Source: Hormiphora californensis
Taxonomy: Eukaryota > Ctenophora > Tentaculata > Cydippida > Pleurobrachiidae
Length of the DNA stretch: 64,000 bases
Direction: 5' to 3'
Assembly (NCBI GenBank): GCA_020137815.1
Contig: CM035356.1
Span: 5,366,145 to 5,430,144 of the forward strand
Of this stretch, positions 42,401 to 53,870 are shown one piece after another; the first letter of the stretch is position 1; every line of letters starts with the position of its first letter. The notes under the pieces are model-generated. The model did no database searches. It saw nothing but the letters and a program-made list of their open reading frames with translations, and was not told where the DNA came from. A program made the translations under genes and the position numbers.

Positions 42401-45400
42401 ATGATAATATATCCATTATTCATTGGATGTATGGGGGGATGGGGTATTACAGATTGTTGAGTCAATTTGTGTCAACTCAACAAATCTAGATAACTTGGCA
42501 TGTAAATTGTTACTAGCTGCTCTTATCATGTCACTAACCTCTACAATAACAGTTCAGCAGGGGGGAGGGGGGTTGTCAGGCCACAGCCCTATATTCCCTA
42601 AAATCCCAGTTCCGTGTTTCAGGACCAAATGTGGAAGCCCTCCCCTGTGATTTGCACTATCATTGGTTCGTGTGATAATCTCGCCCTTGCTGTATCCCTC
42701 TGGTTCCTTACATTCTGTGCCTTCGATCGGTTCATTCTCATTACCAAACCCTATCAGTAAGTGCTGGGGGAGTTGGTAATCAATATATAGATCCTGCACG
42801 TCATGTATAGATTTAGCCACTATTCAAATTATGAAATGTTAAATCACTAAGCTGTCTAGACAGACGGGTTCACCTCAACAGACATGGTTGGTTGGTCGGC
42901 TTGAACCCGATCTTAGCGCACTGTCGAATCAAATTGGGGTCTGGCCGAGCCAGACAGATCTAAACGGGGTCTGACCATGCTGCAGACAATTATAAGTAAG
43001 TGGAGAATAAATTGAATATCAATCTTATATTGTGGGATGGCATAAATTCAGCTACGCTCGGGTCGTTTTAAATCACTGCGCTGGCAAGCGCAAAGGTTGC
43101 CATCCCCCCCCCCAACAAAAGCGCCGCCAGAAACGCAGTTATACGTTTTATGGGGTTCACGCGCGTAGGAGAGACGCTTCTTGTAAACCATATTCACGCC
43201 AAACGAAAAAAGATAGAAACTTCTCATTTTCACAGCTGGTAGATCTACTGGATGTGTGTGCATTAGTCGATGTGGGGTCTCTATTCATCGCCAGGAACGT
43301 CCTACAGAACGTCTTAAAGTCGTCATTTTTCAGACTCCGACCAAAATTCTTTGAGCTCAATTTACACCCTGAAGACGGATTCTAATCGAAAAACGAAGAC
43401 TATATCATGGAAAGAGAATTGTCTAAACTTTCAGAAACTATATCGCGAATTTCCAAAACTACATGTATAAGGGTCTTAAAACGCGTCTGAAGTGTTATGA
43501 CTGTTTAAAAATAGATATGACGATATGGGTTTTTTCGCCATAGCGGACTCAAATCTTATCCAATCGATCTCAAACTTGGTCAGTATCTTCATCTAGGCAA
43601 TCCCGATGATATTACGTCATAATTATGACGTGATAACGTCGTGACGTCAAAATGACGTCAAAAATGAAATTTTCTCAATTTCGCGATTCCATCCTCTCCG
43701 TACCTGTTCTACTACATCTAAATGGATAAAAAATCCCAAAAATGATGCAAATTATACCAAAACTAATTAAAATTAGTAGGCCGGAAAGGTTGCCCTATGA
43801 TTTGAGCTACCTTTGGTACCGGTACATTCCCTTTTGAAGATAGACGATGCATCTGTACCCTGTCTGTACCCCGTGAAATCGTGGATGTTACGGTGGCAAA
43901 GGTAGCTCAAATCATAGGGCAACCTTTCCGGCCTACTAATTTTAATTAGTTTTGGTATAATTGAACTAATACAAAATTCATGGTTGCCAAGACTTTGAGT
44001 GGGGAATCGATTAGATTTGAAGAAAAAAGGAAAGATAGGGACAGGGAGAGAGAAGAAGTGTGCGTAAGAGAGAGAAAAAGAAAAAAGGGTTGAGGATCAT
44101 AGTGACCGAGAAAGTGGAGCTGTAGTGTTTGATGGCTGTCGTAGGTGACAGTTAATTTTAACCTCTTTAACCTCTCTTGTCAACAAGTCTGTCAAATATT
44201 GGACTTCTTGTATTACAAGAACCAATATTTGACAGAATTGTTGACAAGAGAGACTCTCGCTGTGAGGCTATTGCTCCCCCCTCGCTAGGCTGTGAGCCTC
44301 TCTCAGACTGACTTAAAGCTTTCATGACAAAGCCTTGCAACTATGCGTGGGTAACGACGTTACCCACGTTACGGTAACGTGGGTAACACACTAGGGGTAA
44401 CACACTAGGGGTAACACACTAAGGGTAACATACTAGGGGTAACACACTAGGGGTAACACACACTAGGGGTAACACACTAGGGGTAACACACTAGGGGTAA
44501 CACACTAGGGGTAACACACACTAGGGGTAACACACTGCACTAGGGGTAACACACACTAGGGGTAACACTGCACTAGGCCGGGGTATATCCTTGATTATCC
44601 AGCTGGTATTATAGCCCAGATAATAGGTACATACTTTCAGGAAGATATTCCAGGCTATACGGGCTGGAATACTCTAATAATTGAAAGTCTAGATAACTTG
44701 TATAAATTAGAAACTACCTGTCAGGTACAAATCTCTCATGTCCCTGCGACGAGTGAAGATAGGGAGTTTTCTCGTTTGGATCTTCTGCTTCACCCTAATT
44801 TCTCCGCCAATTTTCGGATGGAACAGCTACTCATACAGCTCCAAAATCTACACGTGTGGACTGGATGGCTTCTCTACAGAGATGGACAAGTGAGTATGTT
44901 ACCATGGTAACCATGGGACAAGTGAGTCAGTTACCATGGTAACCGTGGGACAAGTGAGTGTGTTACCATGGTAACCATGGGACAAGTGAGTGTGTTACCA
45001 TGGTAACCATGGGACAAGTGAGTGTGTTACCATGGTAACCATGGGACAAGTGAGTGTGTTACCATAGCAACCATGGGACAAGTGAGTCTGTTACCATGGT
45101 AACCATGGGAAAAGTGTGTGTGTTACCATGGTAACCATGGGACAAGTGAGTCTGTTACCATGGTAACCATGGGACAAGTGAGTCTGTTAACATGGCAACC
45201 ATGGGAGTATGGGACAAGTGAGTCTGTTACCATGCTTTTGGGGGAATTGAGGGGAATTGAGAGGGATTGGAGCACGGACCGGCACATGTGGTAACCCTTA
45301 CATTCCCTCAGAGCGTACGTCCTGCTGTATGTTTTGGTTACCTTCCCCCTGCCCATGATGCTCATTGTTATCTTCTATACCGGAATAGCGGTGAACGTAT

Positions 45401-46082
45401 ACCGCCATTTTAAGCGGCGTAACCGCTTCTCTCGGGCTCTAAACAACCCAGACGCAAAACAGTGCGCCAACGGACGGAACAACAGTAACGGGAAACACAA
45501 ATTCAACTCAGGACAACGGAAAGGTAATTTACCACTGAATTATAGTGAAAAATATCCAATATATTCTTCAAAGGTATCTTTGTGGAAGCTAATTTAAACT
45601 TTAAAGATCCACTTCAAGAGCGCATGACGTGTATTGATGACGTCACTACATTTCAGAGCAACTAAAAGTGACGATATCCATACTAATTGTCATCCTGACC
45701 CTCATTCTCACTACATTTCCCATCGTGTTTGTACACACTCTGGTGAGCTTCTTCAACCCCAACCACCAACAGGTCGTATCAATCGGGTGAGTACAATATA
45801 TATCTGTCGTATTTTTCATATCATTCTAGTTTTTCGGGACCTAGATTTACACCCGTGCATGGAGTCTCTTGTATTTAATCGATGTTTCTGATTTGACCTG
45901 TCTGACGCTGCCAGACCCCATTTCAAAAGTGCGCTCAGATCGGCGCCACTGTGTTTACTGTGTTGCACACAATTGTGCTCTTCCAGGTTCGTGGTGGCGG
46001 CTCATTGGATCAACATGGGCCGCAGTGCAGCCAACCCTGTCATATTTGGACTTGCCAATCAACCCATTCGGAATGCTTACAG
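39447..46082 (+). CDS. Rhodopsin-family G-protein-coupled receptor
   Basis: Eight GT-AG exons in phase: 39447-39527, 39941-40017, 42185-42287, 42623-42756, 44725-44889, 45312-45523, 45657-45786, 45987-46082. Exon 1 encodes a short extracellular N-terminus with NSS and NHT sequons. The others carry TM1 (VVGNSLMIIGFLF), TM2 (FLIYNLAIVDLIVCL), TM3 (VICTIIG... then AFDRFILITKPYQ), TM4 and loop 2 (PPIFGWNSYSYSSKIYTCGL), TM5 with a basic loop 3, TM6 (LTTFPIVFVH) and TM7 (SAANPVIFGLANQPIRNAYR). The TM3 and loop 2 cysteines for the disulfide are present. Departures: DRF for DRY, TTFP for CWxP, NPVIF for NPxxY. The GW..Y......C...D pattern of loop 2 is opsin/melatonin-like, but the retinal-lysine position (six before the TM7 Asn) is Met, so it should not bind retinal. 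Ligand unknown. The C-terminal exon is not fixed; a candidate AG at 46330 would give a very short tail. Confidence 0.88.
39540..39630. mobile_element. Partial MITE, CAGGAACCGACCGAA family
   Basis: Starts CAGGAACCGACCGAATCAGG 12 bp after the GTAAGT donor of GPCR exon 1 and matches the 37063 copy through TAACGAGTTCTGAT, but lacks the far terminus. Confidence 0.7.
39757..39865. mobile_element. Complete MITE, CAGGAACCGACCGAA family
   Basis: 109 bp with perfect 15-bp ends CAGGAACCGACCGAA and TTCGGTCGGTTCCTG, in GPCR intron 1; same internal sequence as the 37063 copy. Confidence 0.85.
40417..42071. mobile_element. Foldback split by a second foldback (GPCR intron 2)
   Basis: Left arm from 40417 (TGTCCCCTGCCATGTATAAC) pairs with about 40590-40755 around a short centre (ACATCGGCTTTATCTTCG). 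The right end is separated by the element at 40756-42062 and completed by AGGGGACA at 42064-42071. Without the insert it is a hairpin of about 350 bp. Confidence 0.75.
40748..42070. mobile_element. Foldback with minisatellite arms and 8-bp target duplication
   Basis: Element 40756-42062 (1307 bp) between perfect copies of CAGGGGAC (40748-40755 and 42063-42070). Ends GGCAGGTCGGTAGAACTTCG and inverse. Going inward, each arm has a 17-bp repeat (TTTAGGGTAGGTCTGAA), then repeats of about 60-70 bp (AGGTCGCTGAACCACGTCCC), and the centre is a further hairpin (about 41150-41303). 8-bp duplications are usual for hAT and some other cut-and-paste groups; the ends are not hAT-like by eye, so the superfamily is open. 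Confidence 0.83.
43062..43964 (-). mobile_element. Second copy of the 1.1-kb dispersed element
   Basis: Inverse orientation relative to 32698-33790: begins ATCACTGCGCTGGCAAGCGC, passes a TGACGTCA-rich block (about 43610-43665) and ends in the foldback head at 43753-43964 (ATACCAAAACTAATT ends). It lies in the GPCR intron between TM3 and TM4 exons. Confidence 0.78.
44172..44262. repeat. Short hairpin
   Basis: Arms CTCTCTTGTCAACAA and TGTCAAATATTGG pair with their inverse across a centre of about 10 bp. Probably a MITE remnant in the GPCR intron. Confidence 0.6.
44378..44577 (+). repeat. 14-bp minisatellite (GGGGTAACACACTA)
   Basis: About 14 copies, some extended by an extra ACAC or GCACTA, about 150 bp before the TM4 exon of the GPCR. 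Preceded by a small palindrome of ACGTTACCCACG. Confidence 0.88.
44885..45230 (+). repeat. 32-bp minisatellite of 5' splice-site units
   Basis: The TM4 exon ends GATGGACAA and the intron opens GTGAGT. The unit GGGACAAGTGAGT plus GTGTTACCATGGTAACCAT then repeats about ten times, so ACAAGTGAGT, the real donor with its last exon bases, is present again in nine further intact copies (one copy has AAAAGTGTGT). TTACCATGGTAA within the unit is palindromic. Confidence 0.93.
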
Positions 46083-47261
46083 GTAGGGCCGGGGGTCGTT
46101 GGGCACGGAGGAAATGAGCGGCTAGCTGCGAACAAGTAGGGTCGGGGTATAGTAGTACATAATACATATTATACTATGTAGCTACAGAATGAGAAATGGG
46201 ATGGACTTGGAGGGCAATTGGAGGTGGGGGTTGGTAATATGGGTACAGAAAGGGGGATGGAGGGACAGGATAACTGGTTGAGGGATAGGATAACTGGTTA
46301 ACTGGTTAATAACTGGGGTATGCTTACAGTTACTCTGGCTAAACAAGTTGAGAATTGTTCACTAAGGGGTGGACAATTTAATTGGGGGCATCCCACGAAG
46401 ATCTTAATTTTGTTATCTGAGTTTATTAAATCTGATAAAATTAATAGTGATAGGGAGGGGGGAGTTTAATTGTCAATGTCAATAAGGTACAATACCATAA
46501 AACTTACAAAGCTTTATGACAGCATGCTATAAGCTGCGTGTATCTCTCTCTGCCATATCTCACTCCATATCTCTCTTAAACTAGAATTCTCTCGACACTT
46601 ACTGTCAAAAAGCACTCAAGATATTTTTGCACTCAATTTCTTTCAGAGCGATATAATCTCTTTGAGGCCCTACCAAAGTTAACAAGTATCTATCCAATAC
46701 AAGAAGACGTTATTGTCAACCGCTCCCCCTACCAAAAGTTGACATGTTCTCAGTCTGTTGGCACTCACACCGGGACAGACTGCGTAGCATGGCAAGCTAA
46801 TAGTTGGCTACAGACCCCGCTTTAAATGCTCACATCAAGAGGTCTAGGTTTAAACGTCACTTTACTCGTATTACGAGTCGTAAGTCGTAGTATTACTATT
46901 TTCCAGACTAGGAGGCTTTTAGCCAGTCATGTTACGGTATAGAGAGGGAAGGGAAGAATTAAGAGGTTCCAGACTCTATAAAGATTAAAGAGGGAAGAAT
47001 TAAGAGGTTCCAGACTCTATAAAGATTAAAGAGGGAAGAATTAAGAGGTTCCAGACTCTATAAAGGGGGGGGGGCTAAAAGGTTGGTAGCGAAGTTACCT
47101 TACAAGCACGCTAACTAAGAAGGTCGGAACGCTGGGTAATTTCGTTACCAATAACCAAGCTAAATGAGGGGGGGGGGGAGAAGCTCTTAGAAGGGAAATT
47201 ATGAAAAGGTATGACTCAAACCATGATAGAGGAGAAATGGCAACTTTTTTTCGTAATTTCG
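46083..47261. other. Region after the GPCR, no gene recognised
   Basis: Contains a possible terminal GPCR exon at 46331 (low confidence), a dispersed piece at about 46738-46800 (TCAGTCTGTTGGCA...GACAGACTGCGTAGCATGG) and a 41-bp repeat (GGGAAGAATTAAGAGGTTCC core) about 2.8 times at 46946-47062. Confidence 0.45.
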
Positions 47262-47465
47262 GTAATGGGATCTCTGATGGATCCACTCTTCTGGGGGGGG
47301 GGGGGGGGGGGTATAGGATCTCTGATGATGGATCCACTCTTCTTGGGGGGGGGGGGGGGGGTATAGGATCTCTGATGATGGATCCACTCTTCTTGGGGGG
47401 GGGGGGGGGGGATAGGATCTCTGATGATGGATCCACTCTTCTTGGGAGGGGGGGGGTATAGGATC
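47262..47465. repeat. G-rich minisatellite, left part
   Basis: Four units of GATCTCTGATGATGGATCCA + CTCTTCTTG + long G run. The same units continue at 50702-50905 on the other side of the LINE, so the array was split by the insertion. Confidence 0.9.
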
Positions 47466-50400
47466 TTTTTTATCATGGAAAAATTAGAACGTTATATACA
47501 ATAAATAAATGTCAATAAATAAAGCCGCACGTCCCGGGCTCCACCAACATGGAGTCAGTCCACTATAACAGGTGGCACCCAGAGTAAAAATATATATTAA
47601 AAATTGTTCTTAATTAAACCTATAAAAACAGTTCTCAACTCTCAACCCTTCACTGCATGCTGGTAGAAGAAGATAACGGTGCGCTGAAGAGGAGGGAGGT
47701 GGTCTAATGGCGGCGTCCGAGGCAGGAGAGCTGGAGTGGTGTGTCTGTAGTAGCTGGGAAAGTTAAGGGGGAGCAGGGGGTGTAATAGATTTAAATAGGC
47801 GGGTCTTCAGTCCAATCGAGAAAATATCAAGGGAAGATGATTGTCTGATTTCGACTGGGAGTTCATTCCATTTAGGGTAAGTTCTGACAAAAAAGCTGTT
47901 TCTAAAGGCAGAGCTCAGAGGTTGAACAGTACAGCCAACCGTGGTGAAATCGACAAGGTCAATTATGTCACGGTTAGCCCGGGTTCGGTAAGAGATGTCA
48001 GTAGGGCTCTTAAGAAAGAGATAAGGGGGAAGATCAAGATTTATAATACCCGAAATAACTTTGTAGAACAGCTTGAGATCATTAAAGAGAAAGTGAAGGT
48101 GAATAGGGAGAATACTAATGTTGGATAAGTTAAGATAATATATTTCCTCACTCCAACTCACAATGGGATTGACGCCATACACCCACTTGATGGCCCTCTT
48201 CTGAGCTGCCTCAAGCTTTACACGGAGACCCACCTGAGTGGGGGCCCAAACCTGGGAACAGTGCTCAAGAAGGGACCTAACAAGAGAGAGGTACAGTATA
48301 CGTCTCTGGTGAATGTTCTTAATGAAGTGAACAGTTCTACGAAGCATGTTGAAACGGTCAGTGAACTGCTGAAGTATAAAGTCTATATGATATTTCCATG
48401 ACAAATCTTGTGACACAAAAACACCCAAATCTCTCTGAGAGTCAACACCAATAAGATCAACTCCATTCAATGTATAGTTCATATAAAAGAAAGGAAGTTG
48501 ACCCCAGGTTTGCACACAACGAGAAGAACAAATAGAAACTACTTTACATTTAAGGGGGTGTAGAGTCATCTTATTATCAACTGACCATCGATACAAATTA
48601 TCAATACTGAGTTGTAGGTCTAAGTGATCTCTAAAACTAGTGATTTTATTAAAGAGCTTGACATCATCAGCATAAACAAGACACTCGCAATCACCTTCGA
48701 GACAGTCATACACGTCATTCATAAACAGAACAAACAAGAGGGGACCGATAATACTCCCCTGTGGTACCCCACTAGCAACAGCCAGGGGGGATGAGAGACT
48801 ACCGCCAACAGCAACTCTTTGGGTACGGCCCATAAGATAAACACGAATAAGACCCAATAATTTACCCGTGATACCAAATTTGGATGTAAGCTTCTCCAAG
48901 ATGATATCATGACTGACACTATCAAATGCTTTCTTGTAATCGGTATATATAATGTCAGTTGTCAGTCGGTTGTTATCAGTCTGGAAGAGGGTGTCCGTGA
49001 AAGAAATCATCTGACTTAGACAAGATCTCCCAGGGAGAAAACCGTGCTGTCGTCGATCAATCTTGTCAAAACAGAGGTCAAGAAGTCGGTTACTCATCAT
49101 TCTCTCAAAAACTTTCATAGCTATACAAGTAAGAGAAATAGGTCTGTAGTTTCTTACATCTCTTTTATCGCCTGACTTGTGGACTGGTACTACATTAGCG
49201 GATCTCCAGATGGACGGGAGGTCACTAGTGAAGTAGGCCTGGTTATAGAGCAGGGATAGGGGATATGCAAGTACACCAGCACACTTTTTAAATACAATGC
49301 TATGGATACCATCAGGGCCAGGCCCCTTACGAGCATTCAGGGCAGATAGAACGGAGTGTATCTCACTTCCACTGAATTCATAAGAGGCTAAATCCCCAGC
49401 ATCAAAAATGTTTTCAACAGTCTCCACAATATTGTAGTTACTAGGACTAGAGAAATTGGAAACAAAGTGCTGGTTGAACAAGTTAGCTTGTCCCTCCGAG
49501 TCTGACTTGAACACCACACCATCATTAACAATGTTGGGTATCCGAGTAGATTTGGAGTTTACCTTCACCTGTCTCCAAAACTTCTTACTAATGTTATCAG
49601 TATCATCAATATCAAGACAATTTCTACTTCTAGAATCACAAACATTTTTAAAATAAGAACGAGCAGCACTAAAATTGTCATAATCAGATTTCAGACCCGA
49701 ACTCTTATAACGCTTACGCAGATTCTCTTTTCTAGTTCTGGCATTCTCACACTCGCTACTCCACCAAATGGGAAGGACAATATTTTTAACAAATTTAGTG
49801 GGGATATACTTCTCAATGAGTGAAGTGATGATGGAATTAAAAGCAGAAACATTATACTCCATGTCACCAGTAAAAACATTAGTCCAGTTAATGGCACTCA
49901 AGTCAGCACATATACTCTCAAAATCACCCTTATCAAATAGTAACACTTTACGTCGGTCCTCTTTCACATTTTTCACGTCCATGTTAATATTGAAAGTAAG
50001 AGGAAAGTGGTCACTCGAACATAGCACATCAGAATCAAGAATATCAAAATTATTTACACACTCAGGATCATTTGTAAAACAGAGATCTAAAATACGTCCA
50101 CCAATATGTGTGGGGGTATTAATCATTTGACTATGCCCCAAGTCATCTAGCAGGTACCGCAGAAAACTGTCTTCGATCCCGGTGCGGGGATAGGACAGAG
50201 GCCAATCTACACCGGGAAAGTTTAGATCTCCAACAAGTACATGCTTGCAAACATTACGACGAGAGAAAATAGCATTAAAATGTTCTTTAAACTGAAGAAA
50301 ATTATCCTCACTCAAATTTCCAACTCTGTAGAAAGTCGAAACACATAGTTTCTTCCCAGAAGAGAAAGAAAGGGAGATAGTTAACAACTCGGCTCTAGCT

Positions 50401-50701
50401 CTAACACCCGAGAAACGAACACTGGTAACATCAATATTCTCACGATGGGCTATAAGTACACCACCCCCATTTTCCCTAAACTTAAGAGGGTTATTGGGGT
50501 CACGGGGGTGTGTGTACCCAGTTCTATCTTGACGGAAAACTTTATAGTTACGGGGGAAAACTAGGGAAGAATCAATTTTAGATTTTAGCCACGTCTCATT
50601 AAAAATAACTATATCAATATCATTTCTGTAAACATAGTCCTGAATTTCATATACCTTGGCCATATTCGGGGGAGGGTCAGCTGATCCAACATGACCAGGA
50701 C
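47466..50701 (-). mobile_element. Non-LTR retrotransposon (CR1/Jockey-like), nearly full ORF2
   Basis: Runs in the minus strand from about 50701 to an A-rich 3' end (CCATGATAAAAAAGATCC at about 47460). ORF2 is open from the 5' junction to 47763. The first few dozen residues of the endonuclease domain appear missing, so the copy is slightly 5'-truncated. No ORF1 is attached. It lies inside a GATCTCTGATGATGG minisatellite. Confidence 0.9.
47763..50701 (-). CDS. LINE ORF2: AP endonuclease and reverse transcriptase
   Basis: About 975 element-encoded residues without a stop. N-terminal exonuclease-endonuclease-phosphatase domain: DIDIVIFNETWL, GGGVLIAHRENI, VGDLNFPGVDW and SSDHFPLTF (ETW, GDLN and SDH motifs). 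Then reverse transcriptase: NYRPISLTC, HGFLPGRSC, YTDYKKAFDSV, VPQGSIIGPLLFVLF and YADDVKLF (catalytic YADD), followed by a C-terminal region with DLGVFVSQDLSW and SLLEHCSQVW. The endonuclease nicks target DNA and RT copies the RNA from the nick. The frame continues upstream into the minisatellite as poly-Pro, which is chance. An open frame this long implies recent insertion. The paralogous C-terminal fragment at 25885-26822 is a distinct family. Confidence 0.92.
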
Positions 50702-50905
50702 TAATCTCTGATGATGGATCCACTCTTCTTGGGGGGGGGGGTATATGATCTCTGACGATGGATCCACTCTTCTCGGGGGGGGGGGGGGGGGGGTGGGGGG
50801 GGGGGGGTAAAGTTCTGATGATGGATCCACTCTTCTTGGGGGGGGGGGGGTAGGATCTCTGATGATGGATCCACTCTTCTGGGGGGGGGGGAGGGGGGGG
50901 GTCTT
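50702..50905. repeat. G-rich minisatellite, right part
   Basis: Four to five units of TCTGATGATGGATCCACTCT + TCTTG + G run, with G runs up to about 20. Counterpart of 47262-47465. Confidence 0.9.
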
Positions 50906-51116
50906 CTTGGCAAAGATTCTTGTACCATGACATATCTCTCATCATCTTTAGAGCTATTCTCCATCTCTCTCTCTCTCTCATCTCTACCTATCTCTTTCTT
51001 TCTTGTGTGTGTGCCTGTTTGAGTGTGCATGACAATTCAACCACGTGACTCTATCTCCAACTGCACTTTGTACTGCGGATCTCTCTCTATATATTCATTG
51101 TGTTTCCTCTCTGCAC

Positions 51117-51128
51117 TCTCTCTCTCCC

Positions 51129-51170
<42 letters not shown>
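51117..51170. repeat. (CT)n microsatellite before the kelch exon
   Basis: CT run ending in TTTCTCCTAAG about 15 bp before the kelch ATG; the downstream pyrimidine stretch could serve as an acceptor tract for the exon. Confidence 0.85.
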
Positions 51171-51174
<4 letters not shown>

Positions 51175-51236
51175 ACTCTTTAAATTCATTGTATACATCT
51201 CTCTCTTTCTCCTAAGAAGGGCAACATCTCTACATA

Positions 51237-52489
51237 ATGAGTAGTATGTCCACTGTATCATCATGTTCATTCTCAAGCACGACACTCTCTACCATGGATT
51301 ACTCTGCACTTCGTCTTGATGGTCGTTACCTCCACACCACACCAGTTGCCCTTGCCAGTGCCCTCAAAAGTGGAACTCTTTGTCCTCCCTCCGAGGAGGA
51401 TGTCTATGAGCTCCTCCTAGATTGGACGTACTATGATTTACCCGCGAGAAAGGAGCATTTTCCACTGTTGTTTGAGGCGGTTAGGCTGGCGTATGTTCCA
51501 AGATGTTATGTTGATAGGATTATTGGGGAGGAACCCCTGGTGAAGGAAAACCCGGTAACGCGTGGAGCAGTGACACAGTGTCTTAGAATGGCAGCCCAGG
51601 TTAGCAAGAACAAGAGCGTTACCAGGGCAACGAGGGAGGATGCGGTGGGAAAGGTAATGGGAGGAGCTGCCCGGGATCACCATCAGGAGATATCCATTCT
51701 AGTGTGCGGGGGACGGGGTACTGAGACCCTGACTGAGGTATACGACCCTGCTACTAACAGTTGGAGACAGCTGGAGGAGAGTGTGGGGAGAAGCAACGCA
51801 GATGCGTTTACCCTCCCCAATGGGGTATGTGTGGTGGGGGGAGAGGATAGGTTGAGAGGAGTGGTCAGTAAGACGTTCTCGTTCTCAACAACCCTGGAAG
51901 TTGAGACCCCGGGACAGTGTAGGAGTGGTGCTAGGTGTGCCAGTCTAGAGGGGAGGACTTACCTGGTCGGTGGGATGACTCCAGGACGAGGGATATGTGG
52001 CCACGGTAGAAAGGTTTACCTATTGAGACTAACAGATGGGTCCCCGTTAAATCCATGTCCAGACCTCGATTCTCCTTTGGATGTGCCACACTGGCTGGGT
52101 TTATCTACGCCTGTGGGGGGTTCGATGGTGAGCGAGATTTGTCCGAGTGTGAGTTCTTTATGCCCGAGTGCAATGAATGGACGGAGATAGCACCCCTGAA
52201 CCGGAGGAGAAGCGGGTGTGCGACTGTGGCAGCAGATGGGAAACTATTCACTTTGGGAGGATGGGATGGGACACAGGTCCTCTCCTCCTGCGAGGTATAC
52301 GACCCAAGGGGCAACAGGTGGCAGTCCTATCGCACCCATGAACAGGTCTACGACATGGTTTGGTGGCAGGTGGCCATTGGAAATGTGATATATGCTATTG
52401 GCGGGTGGAATGGGGAGAAGAAGTTGTCATCTATAGAGTGCTATCACACTAGATCGGACCATTGGGAGCTTTTGAGGACCGATGAGTAA
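51237..52489 (+). CDS. KLHL-like: BACK-kelch (KLHL-like) protein, frameshifted
   Basis: One long exon. Residues about 40-110 are a BACK domain (SEEDVYELLLDWTYYDLPAR, PLVKENPVTR), followed by kelch repeats (ILVCGGRGTETLTEVYDPAT, then NSWRQL). At about 52018-52025 the kelch frame moves by -1: before it RTYLVGG...RKVY, after it ETNRWVPVKSMSRPRFSFGC then IYACGGFDGERD, TLGGWDGTQ, YAIGGWNGEKK, ending at 52489. A single lost base explains this; sequencing error or a pseudogene are both possible. There is no BTB domain; it may lie on an exon upstream of the LINE at 47466-50701. The frame is open upstream to a TCCTAAG acceptor-like site, so 51237 may not be the start. KLHL proteins act as Cullin-3 substrate adaptors, which needs BTB. 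Without it the role is unclear. Confidence 0.82.
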
Positions 52490-52866
52490 GGGGCGGTGGC
52501 TTCCAACTGCAATAACCATACCATCATCCCTTCATTTGTGAGGTAACTTGGGGGTGAGGGCCAGGGGGGGGGGGGGGGCTGTTGAGTGTTGGAGGTAACG
52601 GGAGGGGGGGATGTGTTGCAGTGGAGGACTGGGGAGTGCCATTACCATACCATCATCCCTTAATTTGTAATTGTGGGGTGGGTTTTAAAACTAGAGGTAT
52701 CATATCATTGTCAGTGCGATCATCTAAAACTAGAAGGTTTTGTTCAGTGTTTATTGTATCACAACTAGATCTTTAGTTTTATTTCAATATCTTATTGTCT
52801 TTGTCCATTAGAAAGCTTTTAACAGTTCGCCCATTTAATTTCTATTTCTATCTGTTTAACCCTTAC
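52490..52866. other. 3' flank of kelch gene
   Basis: Contains an imperfect duplication (CATACCATCATCCCTTCATT and CATACCATCATCCCTTAATT, about 120 bp apart) and a G run. No gene seen. Confidence 0.5.
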
Positions 52867-53870
52867 TAGTAGGGACGAATCTCTCACAAAAAGAAGTGGT
52901 TGGCTCACTATTTGGTTCAAAGCAAATTCCGGTTGTAACCCACCTATTTTGACCCGCTGAACACGATCCCGTCCATAGGCAGGCTCGCAAAAGTGAAGAA
53001 AATGCCCAAATCGGCCACGCCCTTTTACCTGTATTTTCAGCCTGTAGCCAAAAACATAAATCCTCTTAGAATAGGAGTAGAGACAAATCTGAGGGCACTA
53101 AAGTGATCAGCGCCCTCGCATTAGTGGGGGTAGGTGCCGGAATTAAGTCTCTATCTCATCTGGTTAATTAGATAATTGGATAATTAGGTTTGCGCATAAC
53201 CGTTTTTTGGCTATATGGCTATAGCCACTTAGGAATGGTTAAGAGACTTTTCACTGGCGCCATTTTGTAGGCAATAGCCAAGTTATGGGGGGTCGACGTC
53301 GGACTTTTAAGCTCTATCTCCAACCGTTTAGCCGTTATTAGGCTTAATCGATGCTCAAAATGAGCGAAAAACGGTAAAAAGCCCGATTTTGAGCATCGTT
53401 TAAGCCAAATAACGGCTAAACGGTTGGAGATAGAGCTTAAAAGTCCGACGTCGACCCCCCATAACTTGGCTATTGCCTACAAAATGGCGCCAGTGAAAAT
53501 TCTCTAAACCATTCCTAAGAGGCTATAGCCATATAGCCAAAAAACGGTTATGCGCAAACCTAATTATCCAATTATCTAATTAACCAGATGAGATAGAGAC
53601 TTAATTCCAGCACCTACCCCCACTAATGCGAGGGCGCTGATCGCTTTAGTGCCCTCAGATTTGTCTCTACTCCTATTCTAAGAGGATTTATGTTTTTGGC
53701 TACAGGCTGAAAATACAGGTAAAAGGGCGTGGCCGATTTGGGCATTTTCTTCACTTTTGCGAGCTTGCCTATGGACGGGATCGTGTTCAGCGGGTCAAAA
53801 TAGGTGGGTTACAACCGGAATTTGCTTTGAACCAAATAGTGAGTCAAAAAGTTAAGATTCGTCCCTACTA
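52867..53870. mobile_element. 1.0-kb foldback element
   Basis: Starts TAGTAGGGACGAATC and ends GATTCGTCCCTACTA. Arms of about 480 bp are near-identical inverses (shared CGGTTGTAACCCACCTATTT and AACACGATCCCGTCCATAGG), folding at about 53365-53390. No coding capacity. Confidence 0.88.

Noticed and set aside
50702-51030. Poly-proline N-terminus of the LINE ORF2
   Set aside because: It is the G-rich minisatellite read in frame on the minus strand. The element itself starts at about 50701.
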